A DNA stretch of 64,000 nt, taken from NCBI GenBank assembly GCA_024336345.1, contig JANFOG010000006.1, forward strand, positions 124,001-188,000, written 5' to 3'. Each line of letters starts with the position of its first letter. The first letter of the stretch is position 1. Source of the stretch: Mariannaea sp. PMI_226 (lineage: Eukaryota; Ascomycota; Sordariomycetes; Hypocreales; Nectriaceae). Below the pieces are notes generated by a model that searched no databases, was not told where the DNA came from, and saw only the letters and a program-made list of their open reading frames with translations. Shown piece by piece: positions 1 through 11,720 of the stretch. Both the position numbers and the translations under genes were made by a program.

Positions 1-1049
1 TCTCAGACATGACGTTAGCCAGCAACGTTAGGCATCAAATAATTTTTTTTTCCTTTGGCCCATCCATGCCTTGGGTTTCGCTTGGTGGGTGATACTCCGG
101 GCACACTCGCAGCAGCGACGAGTTATGGCGCATTCGAGATTTGAAAACCTTTTGGGGCAACGCCTGGATGTCGCGTGAGATATACAAACAGGTACTAAAG
201 CGTGTTGGGCATTGGTCTTTGTCCGATGGTTCTAGTCTTCGATTCGAAAAACTGTTGTTTGATACCCATCCATGTCTTTGTGACTTTTTTTTTTGCGGGT
301 GGGAGGGGGGAGGGTATGGATGTGATTGTCACTGTTTACCATTAAATGTTTATTTTTGGCCCATCTTTTTCGTACATCCTTCACATCTAAAGGATTGGAG
401 GGGAGAAGGGGTGGAGGGGCGCAAGTATGGTGATGCAACGGCACTTGGACAAGTCGTTGCTATTTTTTATTTTTTTTATTTTTTTTGGTATACTGGGATA
501 GACAAGGGGAAGAGGAGAGGAGATAAATTCGGCAGAAGTGAGAGATGAATTGCGATAGATGTATGAGTAGTCATACTGCCGACAAGAAAAAATTTTCACA
601 CTTTTCATCTGGACCAGGCTACTTTTTCTCGTTTACTTAGTTGAGTTGCCTTGATGTTTGATTTTGGTTGTATTATGTATTAATTTCTGTTTTCTAGTTC
701 GCCTGCTTTGGGAAAGGTGAAGACGTGACACGGCAAACCTCTACCTCAAGGTGAGTATAGTATATTCGACTGGCACTCTTCAAAGGAAAGGGGGAGGTGA
801 GGGGTTCGGGTTCTCAATCTTGTCCCGGCTCTCTTTGTGATGTTACGAGCCTATCTTCCCCTCCCTTTTTTATTCTTCCGTATCCCCAAATTCAACAAAA
901 TAAAATCAACCTCGCAACATATTTTCAGCTGCTTTGTTGCGTTCTGGTTCCCACAAGAGTCCAACTATATATCCATATGCTCTGTTGCTCGCTGGTACTC
1001 CTAACACAGACTTTACTGACCTTTTGAGCAACAAACACATTTTGAACAC
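1..1049. other. Left-edge region without a recognised gene
   Basis: I see no reading frame here that looks like protein. The 135-residue open frame near the left edge is low-complexity Phe/Trp/Gly-rich sequence with T-runs and no family resemblance. The stretch next to position 1049 lies immediately 3' of the Myb-like gene and probably includes its 3' untranslated region. There are several homopolymer T tracts around 41-51, 284-294 and 460-490. Confidence 0.5.
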
Positions 1050-2558
1050 TCAGGTCTCAGGGTCTTCCAGGTCCTCCTGCGAGACTTGGTCAACCCATCT
1101 CTGGATGTTGCGATGCTTCCTACGGGCACAGCAGCCATCACCACCGCCTCCGCCCCGGGCCCTCTCAGCCATAGCCGCAGCCGCCTCTTCCGCACGTTCG
1201 CACTTGTCCTGGATCAGCTCAAGTGGAACCATGCGACCGGTCACGTTGTAGAAGTTGGCCTGCATCTCCAGCCACCGGTTGCGCTTCTGCTTGCTGTCGA
1301 TGAGACCCAGGAGACGGCAGTCGCGAGCGCTGAAGTAAGCGTCCGGCTCTGGGTAGATCTCGGCCGGGTAGAGCGTCGTGTAAATGTGGTCCTGGAGGTA
1401 GCGCATCTCGCAGTGCCGGTCACTGCTGTTCTCGTAGCCAGAGCTAGTCAGGGCGTAAGATGACGACGAGGACGAGGACGACGATGGGGACGCCAAATTG
1501 GAGGAGGTGGATGAGCTCGATATCTCAGAGGAGGCCTCTTCTCCAGAGAGGACTTTTTCCTCGCGGGTTCTGGCGGCGCGGAGTTTTGCCTTCTTGTTCT
1601 CAGCGGCGACTTTGACGTTTTTGGTACTGCCCATGTGCCACTTGTTGTTTACTGCTCGTGATTGCTTCTTTGCCATGCAAATCTTGTCCCTTTTGTGCGG
1701 CTTGTCCTTCTCCTGATACTGCTTCTTCTTGTTCCCCTGTTGATGCTGTTGGCGCCGTTGATGTTTCTCGTCCTGTTTGCTGAAATCGAAAGGTCGTTTT
1801 TCTTTTCTTTTTCTATCTTTCTTCTTGTTACTCCTCTGGATGCCCTTGGCATAGCAAAAAGCCTGCTTCTGCCCGGTTATGCACTCTGTTTTATTATCTT
1901 CCTGAGGGAATCTGACTTGATCGTCAGATCGGTCGGAATCACTAGTTTCCTCTTCATCTTCTTCCTGTTCTTGTTCTTGGTGGCCCTCCTCCCCCTCGCT
2001 TTCTTCTTCTTCTTCATCGTCTTCGGTACCCTCAGGCGCAGTAGTAGTAGTCTCAGCTGCAGACATTAAGGGCTGCTCATCTTTGATGGCCTTCCAATGA
2101 GACTGGCATTCTTTTTTATGCCTCCGCAGTGCGCCGGCAATGTCAGCCCAGGTCGCACCGCCGGTTTTCATCCCTCGGAGTAAGCCGTTTTCAGATATGG
2201 ACCAATAGCTGTTACCGGCACTGTCGTGGTGGGAGGTTGAAGCATTAGCAGACTCCTCTTCGGTGGTAAAGTTGGCACTTGAGAAGCTCGCATCTCCTTC
2301 CAGCTCGTCTTCCGTGGAAGTTGTATCGGCGCATGAGCCACCCTCTCTAGTCTTTCGTTGCTTCATCTTGTTCTTGTTCTTCCTCTTATTCTGTGATTTT
2401 GTACTCTGAGCATCTGCATCGGAAGACGGCTCCTCTCTACTGCTCTCGGGGGCTGTTGAGCTTTGAACATTGCTGCTGGGCTCATCACCTCCAGTGCTGT
2501 CCTCCCATCCGCTCGATGATTCTCCTCCTCTGTCGTCGTTTGAGGACTCAGTCGCCAT
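1050..2558 (-). CDS. Myb/SANT-like (trihelix-type) nuclear protein, conserved fungal
   Basis: Single-exon frame of 502 residues with an ATG at 2558 and TGA at 1050. Residues about 118-160 form a helical segment with spaced tryptophans (Y-W-S near 118, T-W-A-D-I near 136, S-H-W near 153), the pattern of a Myb/SANT or trihelix DNA-binding fold; the expected first W is present and the third helix ends in SHWKAIK. The rest is highly charged: a Lys/Arg stretch around 56-70, long acidic Glu runs around 175-205 and a poly-Ser tract around 355-370. A second folded segment near the C-terminus (about 370-480, containing YLQDHIYTTLYP and CRLLGLIDSKQKRNRW) resembles a conserved ascomycete module of unknown function. 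A nuclear DNA- or chromatin-associated role is inferred only from the Myb-like fold and the basic stretches. No intron is needed. Confidence 0.72.
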   Translation of the reverse strand: MATESSNDDRGGESSSGWEDSTGGDEPSSNVQSSTAPESSREEPSSDADAQSTKSQNKRKNKNKMKQRKTREGGSCADTTSTEDELEGDASFSSANFTTEEESANASTSHHDSAGNSYWSISENGLLRGMKTGGATWADIAGALRRHKKECQSHWKAIKDEQPLMSAAETTTTAPEGTEDDEEEEESEGEEGHQEQEQEEDEEETSDSDRSDDQVRFPQEDNKTECITGQKQAFCYAKGIQRSNKKKDRKRKEKRPFDFSKQDEKHQRRQQHQQGNKKKQYQEKDKPHKRDKICMAKKQSRAVNNKWHMGSTKNVKVAAENKKAKLRAARTREEKVLSGEEASSEISSSSTSSNLASPSSSSSSSSSYALTSSGYENSSDRHCEMRYLQDHIYTTLYPAEIYPEPDAYFSARDCRLLGLIDSKQKRNRWLEMQANFYNVTGRMVPLELIQDKCERAEEAAAAMAERARGGGGGDGCCARRKHRNIQRWVDQVSQEDLEDPET

Positions 2559-3865
2559 CCAGCCGTTACCACTTGAAGTGGTATTTATTGGTTGAATATC
2601 GCCCGGGAAGAAGGATAAACAAAGAAGGGAATGTGAACTAGTTCAGTTCTGTGGAGAAAAGAACTACTACTTCAATACAGTTAGTGAAGACTGAGTTGAG
2701 TCAGCGATGACAAAAAGAAGCTCATTACGATGCCTCTCTGTAGTAGAAGAAAAGGAGAAGCGACGAGCGGGAAGACACATACGAAGCCAAGTGTTTGCCC
2801 CCCTTCAAGCTTCCAAATATCAATCACGACACAAGGCAAAAGGAGTGAAGGCAGAGCTCAGCATAAGAGAGTGCGATTCGGTGCTCAAAGTGGTGCTCCT
2901 GTGTCTGTTTGACCAGGAGTAGTAGATGAGAAGAGAAGTGGTATGTGTGCGTGTGTGTGTTTTCGGTTTTTATATTTGAAGTCAGTCAACTTTAGGAGGT
3001 TGAAGAGGAGTTCTTGCGACCTCTGCAAGCAAACATTTATTTCTCTTCTCCGTTTTCGATGCGGCCGGGAAAGAAAAAGGCTCGCAGGCAATGACTTGGA
3101 AACAGCCTTGTTTTGGTGAGGAGGAGAAGGAGAAGAAGAAGAAGAAGAGGAAGAAGAAAAAAAGGAAAGCAAAATGAGCAGCAGTTGTCGGGCAGCCGGC
3201 AAGATGTTTACTCAAGCAGGAATCAGGATCAAATCATTTTGGAAGAATGAAGTTTGACTTTGACATGCTTGCCCCTTGTCTATCTACGTCATCATTGAGC
3301 ACCGTTCTCTATTCATCATCACTTAGTCCTTGTACGAACAATGATGAAGAAAAAGGTGTAGTAATCCTCAGAATATACGCATACACACACACGTTGAGAG
3401 TGCCTCACTACAACCAACCGACGGACCGTGTACGGGAGCAATGGTAGGGCCCAAAAGGCAAAAGATAGAACACTTCTCTTGCTATTGTACCTAAAACTGG
3501 AATTACAGAACGAAAGAAAGAAAAACGTAAAAGAAAAGCAGATTGTTACAACTTCTCTCTCGTCGCCATTCTGATTGCAACGACAAAGTCAACGAGAGAA
3601 AACAAGAGACCCAGAGGCCCAATGAGACTGGAGCCGATTTCGCTGACTCATCCACACATTCAGTTCAAGTTAGGAACTAGACTATCAGATGTCTCAACTC
3701 ATCTTCATCTCCTCTCATTCGATCTCATTTGATCTCATCCCTACTTGCGTCAACACCTTCTAACTCTTCAATCCGTCACAGCCTGCCTCTTCAAGTCCAG
3801 ATCGGAATTCCCTTTACCTTCTGTGCACTCGCTGTTTCCGTATCATCCATCAATTCTAAGAAAAC
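2559..3865. other. Divergent intergenic region between the Myb-like and DUF4202 genes
   Basis: This 1.3 kb interval lies between two divergently transcribed genes and so should contain both promoters. It has purine-rich tracts (about 3119-3172, GAAGAAGG-type repeats), short CA and GT repeats near 2946-2960 and 3377-3393, and a CT-rich leader just before 3866. I found no protein-like frame. Confidence 0.5.
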
Positions 3866-4598
3866 ATGACCACTACACATCAACTACCTCCACTTCCCGC
3901 TCAATATCGTCAAGGGCTTGACCTCATCGACGCAGCTCATGCGCAAGATCCCAAGACCGTTGCCGGTCCCGATGGAGTATCCACACCAAACGAACTTCAG
4001 TATGCTCGCAAGATGACAAAGTGGCTCGCTCAGCGAAGCCCAACCGCCTCACCTGTACTTCAGCTGGCCTGCCGTGCACAGCACTTCCGAAGGTATGCTT
4101 TCCCCATCTGCGCTCAACTCCTGGCTTGTCTTTATCCCATTCCATCTCATCCCGGGAACAGTGACTCACTAAAAATCCTACTTTATGAATAGGTGGGAGA
4201 TTCCTCGCAGCACATATCCCATGACCCGACCAGGCTATCTCACCTGGCGATCGAAGCAAAAGAGTCAAGCCGGCAACCTAGTTGCCGAGTTGCTGGCTTC
4301 GCCGTCTATCAGCCCTGAGATTCCAGACGCCGATCGGAATCGCGTGGCTGCACTGATTCGTAAGGAGAATCTAAACTCCGACGAAGAAACTCAGATTCTT
4401 GAAGATGTAGCTTGTCTGGTCTTCCTTGACGACCAATTCGATGATTTCGAGTCCAAGTCGGAAATAGACGAAGATAAGATTATTAGTATTCTTCGCAAGA
4501 CCTGGGCCAAGATGAGTGAAAAGGGGCGGGAATTGGCCCTCGAAATGGATTTGAGTGACCGAGCCAAGGAGTTGATTGGCAAAGCGCTGGCTTCATAG
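3866..4598 (+). CDS. DUF4202 family protein
   Basis: Two exons, 3866-4092 and 4193-4598, give 210 residues. The 100 bp intron starts GTATGC, ends TAG, and the join restores codon AGG in the run HFRRWEIPR. That motif, the following STYPM-RPGYL-WR segment and the C-terminal LEDVACLVFL-D-QF segment are, as I recall them, typical of the DUF4202 family found in fungi and bacteria. Length agrees with the family. Paired His and Glu-Asp positions recall metal-binding all-helical HD-like proteins, but that is a guess and no enzyme activity is assigned. The 5' leader is CT-rich and the ATG context is AACATGACC. Confidence 0.8.
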
Positions 4599-5504
4599 GT
4601 TGGCTATTCCGCATGAGACTTGAATTCACTTCCCCCTTCCCTCTATCCACGTCTGGTTTGTCGATCGAGGTTTCTTGAAAATACGCTTCCGATCCACTTG
4701 AGCACTTCCATGTTGACTGAATCTATTTTTGTATCGGGGAAACGGGGAAAATGATCTTGACGCCGCCCTCGGAACAGAAAACAGATGACCATGTATTGCA
4801 GTTGTGCTTCTGGAGGGAGATGCGTCTCAGTCTGGTGGGAGCCGGGATTGCTCAGCTGCCAACACTCGATAGATGAACAACCTAGCAGCCTGGCAGCCCC
4901 CCCTCCCGAAGACACAAGCAGCTAAAGCATGCCGGGTGATGTAAGAAAGGGAGAGAGGCATAGTGTAGGTGATCTACAAGCAGAGCCAATTTGAGCCTCA
5001 ACCTCAAATCATATCCCATTTAGCCATGCATTTCTCCTCCGCTCTGCCGATTGCCTGTCACCTTCCCAGTTGCCAGGATCTGCCTTGTCTGTGAATCGTT
5101 CGTATAAATCAGGGCGATCTCATTGCAGGGACATCCCTCGTCCCCTCCAATATTTTCTTTTCTTCCGCGCCGTTAGTGCGATTTAAAGCCTCACTTACGT
5201 CATGTCTTTCCCAACATGCATCCGTGATATTTCGGGGCTTCAGCCACAAGATAAAAGGAGATAATAGCGCCAACTGTGCCACCGCCAAACTTGGCCAGAT
5301 GGATCATATTAATGAGAAAAAAGGTGCATGAAGCCCATGTGTGACAAGCCATTACAGCATAATGACTGCTGCCAGCCGATTTTGAGGCGATAGAGATGCC
5401 AAGTCGTGCTGCAAAGAGCACACATCGAAGGAAAATCATTGGATTCGCTCGTCAGAGCCGCAGCGGTAGACTTGCCTCACGGAGATCCTCACGCTATCAT
5501 GGTG

Positions 5505-5539
<35 letters not shown>

Positions 5540-8500
5540 GGCCTACCTAATACCCGCCTGTCAAACGACATGATGCTCAGCAAACCTTGCGGTAGGGACT
5601 CTAGGATGGTGTGCCGTGGAACAAGACTTGGATCGCACAGTACTGTACTCAGCGTCGTGTCATCGTCATCGGGTAGTACAAGAGATCCAACATTTGATCC
5701 GATCCAGCACAGTCACGAAGAGCCACATCGATCATGGCGTTGTCCCAGGCGTCCGGAGTCCACACCAACTTCTTGCTGCATCTCACACTCTTGGAGACCA
5801 CTATCCTATCAGGTACCGTAGCTGATGCCACTTGTGATAGATGCAGAGATCAATCTACTGGCACTGCTCATTTCAACACGGAGATTGCGCAGTTGTACCA
5901 CCCGCAATGAGCAGTTGCCTGCTAAGAGCTTGACCCCAGTATCGAAATTACTCGAGGCTGGCGCTCTAGGTCCACTACATGCAGATGCAGATATCTGTAC
6001 AAATTTCGAGACATAACCATCGAAGGCTCGATGTTCGGAAGTCAAGAACTTTAGACAGATCGTGGAGATCCCCATGAGGCCCCAATGAGGTACACAGACC
6101 ATAATCTAGCACGGGCCGAGGCCCGGCGCGCTGGCCAGCCTATCTATTGTAGGCTAGGCTTCCCACACCTCGCAATTGCTTCTTCACCGACTGAAAAAAG
6201 AAAGGTAAGCTTTTTTTTTTATAATGATAATGATGATAGCACTCTTGGAGCAGCAACAGAAGCACAAAGGTGGGAAGCGCAGGTCCGACGGACTTGGTCT
6301 GCAGGATGCTATAGCCTTCCCTTTGCCTCAGTGACATGATGCGCTGCGCTGACACGTCAGTATACAACTCCATGGCACAGTTGGTCCTCTTGCACCGATC
6401 CTCCAGTTGACCGTCTCATCCCAACATTGCCTTTTGGTGCCTGTGTTTAGTTCTCCATGCAATGGAGAAAGGATCCAAACAATGAACCGACTATGTAGTT
6501 GGCTATCACAGCCCTTAGCTCTGCCAGGCTCCGTAGGCTCTGGGTAAATGTGAATTATCTTGTCCTACTCCATACAGTCCTTAATATTAATAAGCGTTTC
6601 ATTCGGGCGACAAAGCACGACTGACGTGATGCACCTTGGCCGTATCGAGTAGTATACTTCGGGAATGACGCTTCCTGGCTTATGTAGGGATTGCAAGGTG
6701 GCCCATTTTGCCACACATTCGCCTTCCTCAGCTGGTAAGGTCTGAACTTTGCAGAGGCTCAAGCCATGATTGGAAGCTCAAGTAGAAGCGGTCAAGGTCC
6801 AGAAGGAACCCTCCCGTCCTGCAATTCGGCTTCATGTGGGGACCAATTCAGTAGTATCCGTTGCGTCCATCATGCAGCATATAATCCATGCATGTATTGG
6901 GCGCGGTGACTTGAGAGTGGCCAAACGACAGGGGACATATTTGTTGCTGCGAAAAATAAAATAAAAAAGCTTCCTAGAATCATCTTTTTGCCCATTCTAT
7001 GACAGTGTCAATTGCCTCGCACCTTTAGCAGCTCGTACTGGATGTCAGCTTGTGCGGCGATGCTATCCAAGATGCTTGAAAACGAACATGGCTGGCCCCA
7101 TATGCACCCGTACCATGTCAAGTGAATGTGATGATATGTAGAGAATGGCTTAGGGGTGCTTTGTGGGTTGGCGCAGTCATTCAATAACAAGTCGAGCATG
7201 CCCTGTTTGTCCTCGGATATGCGGGATATGGTGCCCATCGGGTTGTTCCAGAGCGGTCTCGCTTGGTAAAAGTAATGGAGCCCAAAGGGCTGGTACAGCC
7301 GCCACAGCTGCGAAGCTAACCGTAGATCTCTCTTGTCCCTCGACTAGATTAGTCGATGCAGACGACGAAGTCGCCCTCTGGCTATGCCCAATCGGAGCAT
7401 GCACCTGGGAGGGTCTGGTAATCCCTTTGAACCACAGCGCGATGCCTTTCATTGACAAAATTAGTCTACAACGGCTGCGGGGAAATTATGATCATTGAAT
7501 TCCATTTTGACAGGTTGTCTCACTCGAAATTTCGAATCGATGCTGCCAAGCAATTATGACCTTGTTGACGATAACACGAAATACTTCCTCTAAGCGGTTC
7601 TAATCAAGGCCCAAGGTAATAATTGCGAACCCTTAAGAATCTGAGTGGAAGCTTATCCAGTGGCAAAATATCTGATGGATCTTCAAGCAGGGGACAGACA
7701 AAATGCCTGGTCGCAAACATCTTGGGTGGCCAGATCGGTCTTTTTCACCGTCCACGGCTTCAGCTCTCATTGCATACAATAGTAGTATGGAAACAATACC
7801 GCACCCGTCAATACTAATAATTGGTTATGTCAGAGGGTTGTATTGGACCAGGCTAACCATGTGGGTTCATTTCCGTACCAGATAGGGATATCGTTCATAT
7901 CCAGTGGCTTGTTCAGAAAAGGTCTGAAAAAAGCTAACACGTACTTCGCATTTGGTAGCTGGGATGGTGCTAATGCCAAGAAGGCCACAAGAGAGGCACA
8001 TCATTATTTCCCAGCCAGGCCCACTGAATCTCATCTGAGGTGGAGGAACTCGAAAGTAAAGTGCCGATCACCAACCAGTCACCTCCCATACGAGGAACTC
8101 AGAGCTGAAGCAAGGCTCCACCAAGTGCTATCTCGTTTTGTGAGCCTCTGATATGATGCCCTGGGTCCTTCTCTAAATGTATTCTTTGACAGCAGTCAAC
8201 ATAAAGAATGCCCAATCATAATTTTCTTCCTCGAACAGCCAATTGGTCTGTGTTTCGGTGGTGGGAAAGGATTCCTCTCAAACTGAAATGTTTTGTGACA
8301 TCGCGCGAATGGCTGGCAGATCATCTGGTTTTCAACGTGCATTAGACTGGGTATAAACCGGTTAGCTTGTTGATGGAGAATTTTGTGTCGGGGTCCTCCC
8401 AATGTATGGGGACTGTGAAATAGCCATCCACAAGAGATCCAGTGATCATGAAGGCCCTTGGGTTGATGTGGTTGGAGCAGAGGCTTTCAGCCCCAATTTC

Positions 8501-9900
8501 GATCCCGGCTCCAGAGCCAATACATAGCTGTACATGATAAGAAAAATAACACATCTGCTCAGGAGCTGAGTGCAGATTTGTGCTCATGAGTAAGAAGTGA
8601 GGAGGTAAAATGGTGTGAGAGTGGGTGAGGGGAGTTACATAGTAGGGGTATAGGGGAGTACGTACAGAGCAGTTCCCTGGCTAGCCAACGACAGGCGTCG
8701 AAGCACACAAAAGCGGCTGCGTCGCTGAGATCCTTCCAGGGAGCTCGTTTATCTCGAAATAGACTTTGGATCTAGTAGTTGCCCAATCAGAGCACGCCGG
8801 GAACCCTTCTGTCCCCTTGGTGCGCCGACCCCTGGTCGAGTTGGAACCCCTGTCCAGCTCAAAATGCTCCATTCGGCCAGGTTCGCCCCCCCGCCGCCTC
8901 TCCCTGGTTGGTCAGGTGCATGCAGCGGCAGGCTTGAGGCTTTGAATCGGTTTGGTTGAGCAATTAAAGGTCATGACGTTGGTGAAGACATGTCATCAGA
9001 AAACGGAGTTCCGATGCTATGGTGCCGTGCTTCTAAGCTAAGCCAAACCAGAGGCCGGTGCCGTTCGTCAAGGCTGATTCCATCTACTTGTAGTCATCAT
9101 CACCGATGTCAGCTATGTAGACTCCCGCGCGCTTCTTGAGAGACGAACTGATCATTCTTCTAATGGGTGGAGCTGTGTACACGCGATGTGGGCAAGCACG
9201 CCCCAACACCATGGCAGATGGGGGTCCCGCGAGGGTGAATCGGGGCATAGAGCCTCAGTTCAAATATCACAGTGAAATGAAATCGAATATGCGGGCCGAG
9301 CTTTAGTTGGTCGACTAGGTGCGAGTGAGAGTTTGCGCAACGGGCGAACGGGGACCTACAAGGTCACCGGCCTGGTGGATGCCCTGCATACGCGCGTGTG
9401 TGCATGCGTGTGTGGTACTCAGCGAGGATGCCCTCGTTGTGTGGCAATAAGTTGCAGATGGAGACAGGGCTGAGGCAGCTGGAGCGAGAGTTGTTCAGCC
9501 CCAATCATGACAGGGTAGCCAGGTTCTCAGGAGTCATTGGATCACATGTTCCAACCGATTGCTTCCTAAGAAGCAGTTCATGTGTGTTGTACTATGAAAG
9601 AGGAGGAAGGTATTAGGTAAAGCGGCACGGTAACCGGGAAATCACAGGGCAAGTTCTGTTGTAATAGTTGACTGGGAGAGGGAAATAATGGAGGTGAGAG
9701 AAGAGAAGAGAAGACTCAGAAGAAGAAATTGAAGTAGGAAAAAAAAGAGAAATGTAAAAGGAGAGCCAAAAGGTCGTATGAACTGTGAGCAAGGACTCGA
9801 ATGAAAGCAAGGCTTGTTGGAAGCTGAAGCTACTCGCCTTCCTGGGTATGGAGTTGAGGTATTCGCACTACACGCAAAAAATCGTGAAAATTGAACTTTA
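4599..9900. other. Gene-free region, possibly decayed sequence
   Basis: More than 5 kb in which no frame exceeds roughly 150 codons and none has recognisable family motifs. Base composition is mixed, not the strong AT bias of heavily RIP-mutated DNA, and both strands carry frequent stops. It contains the 31-base C run at 5507-5537 and short homopolymers. A minus-strand frame at 8342-8587 has slightly protein-like composition but no start, splice or family support. I cannot tell ancient degraded sequence from ordinary intergenic DNA or non-coding transcription. Confidence 0.45.
5507..5537. repeat. Uninterrupted 31-base poly-C tract
   Basis: Thirty-one consecutive C residues (G on the other strand), preceded by GGTGGT and followed by AAGGCC. 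Runs of this length are prone to slippage and sequencing error, so the true length may differ. The G-rich strand could form a G-quadruplex. Confidence 0.95.
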
Positions 9901-9919
9901 CTCTGGGGCCTAGCATCCA

Positions 9920-9965
9920 GTATTCAATATTCAAAAGCCGATATTCAATCTTGAATATTGAATAC
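9920..9965. repeat. Perfect 15-bp inverted repeat (stem-loop) of TATTCAATATTCAA type
   Basis: Arms 9920-9934 and 9951-9965 are perfect reverse complements of 15 bp with a 16-base spacer that itself contains another ATATTCAAT copy. The AT-rich hairpin lies about 1.75 kb upstream of the 11721 start codon, at the left end of the TACCTACC-rich region. It has no poly-T tail and no open frame nearby, so a terminator role is unsupported. Confidence 0.85.
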
Positions 9966-11720
9966 CTAGGGTGCTTGAACTACCTGGCAAGGTAGGCACC
10001 TAAGGCAGCCCTGCCTAAGGTAGAAAAGAGTGAAGCTGCCTTAACTCACCTTAGGTAAGGTACCTACCTACCTTACCTTACCTCCTCTCTTCCAGCCGCC
10101 TCTGTCGCTCCCACCATTTTGCCTCACTTGCCTGACCTGGCTCATTTACCTCATTTCTCTCTTTCCATCTGTGATTTTTTGGTGCAAATTGGGCAGGCCA
10201 TCAATGGCCACAGTAATCTCATGATAGCTCCTTTCTCACACACACACCCCTCCCCCCTCCCCCCTCCTTCTACCCTGGCTGTCATCGTCATCGCTGGGAC
10301 GGCGGGTCTACGACAATAATATCTACATCCACATCCCTCTAGCACGCCCACACACTCTACCCTCAGGTCTATGCTCTACACTGCAACTCTACTTGCACTT
10401 GCACTTGCACCTGCATCGCGATACCACCTACCTACCAACATCTCAAAACTTGGTACTTACCCTTACTTGACCTGACCTGAACTTGCCTTGCTTTGCTTTG
10501 CCTTCCACTTATCCTACCTACCTAAGTTACCTGGGGTAAGTACCCAAGGTGCATACCTACTTTACTCGTTCTGCATTTCCATTCACACCATATGCCCTTG
10601 GTGACATGCTCTTCTCCCTACAGTCACCTCGCTATTCATCCATGCATACCTACCTACCGTACATACCTTACACATACATATGTGCATAGGTGCTGACTTA
10701 CATCTTACATCCTTTCGTACATACGCCTTGCTGTTCGCCTCACCATAGTGCCAACTTCTACACTTGCACGCCACATACATGCGAGGTATTGCACGAAGTC
10801 AACATTAACAACTTTTCAAAACTTTTCAAATCAAGACTGTTGGATTTTCCGCAAAAGTTTGGTTTCTGAACCCCGTACTCGTTAACATTACGATTTTCTG
10901 CCACCGGACTCTCTTCACCCCATCTACCATCTTAACCTCGACTAAGATCACGGACTGTTTCACTTGATACACTATTCTAGTGACCTTTTCCTACCATCGT
11001 TTCCCAACTATCAACACCACAAAAGTCACTGTCCTCACCACCATCGCTATTCATCGCCAATAATCTGGTACTTCCAACATCTCTCCCATCTCCCTTACTT
11101 CGTTCGTTCCCTTCACGACATCAACCATTCACTACTACGGCCAAAAGAGAGAGACATACACATGTCTTTCTCGTTACTGATAGACCCAGCCTATCGTATC
11201 AGCTAGATTATTCCTCCCTGGACGGCTCAATAGCTCGATAATTCTACACTCCCTTCATCTCTCACGTCAACTTCGCGATATATCTCGACCCTGGCTCCGT
11301 CATCAACCCACTCGACGACCCCAACTGGCCTTCCGCCAGCCAATCACCACTACTGTGGCCCATCCAAGCCCCCCATCCCCATCCCCATCCCCATTCTCAT
11401 CTCTGTTGCCATAGCCATCACCATCGTCGTCGTCGCCATCAACGCTGCTATCGGCTGATTTGCCTCCTTGGCTAGGACTTGTCTAACAGTGGCTTGTACG
11501 GTTGGCTTCGATCACTTCCGCTACCGCCGCTGCTTTCGCTAGGCTCTGAGCTGGATCCTAGGTCTTCCGGATCAGAGCGTTGAATTAATGATTGCTGGGG
11601 TCCTAGTCGAACTACTAATAGGAGAACACCCTTCTTCCCCTGGGCGAGATTCCATATTTCTCACCGAAAGTATGACAAAGACTCTAGCAATCCGGTACTC
11701 ACATTTCTAAAAACACTACC
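9966..11720 (+). promoter_or_regulatory. Long promoter/5' leader region with clustered TACCTACC and AAGGTA motifs
   Basis: This 1.75 kb stretch precedes the gene at 11721. It is strongly pyrimidine-rich on the plus strand and contains clusters of ACCTACC/GGTAAGG elements at about 10047-10085, 10425-10439, 10512-10545 and 10644-10680, plus CTTGCACTTGCACTTGCACC near 10393-10411. CATCCCCATCCCCATCCCC repeats occur near 11378-11395. The lower part (from about 10900) resembles a long untranslated leader and contains several short upstream ATG frames (for example 10964-11206). Exact transcription start cannot be placed. Confidence 0.5.

Noticed and set aside
8342..8587. 81-residue minus-strand frame that looks slightly protein-like
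   Set aside because: No family motif, no neighbouring exon and no conserved splice sites; kept only as part of the gene-free region.
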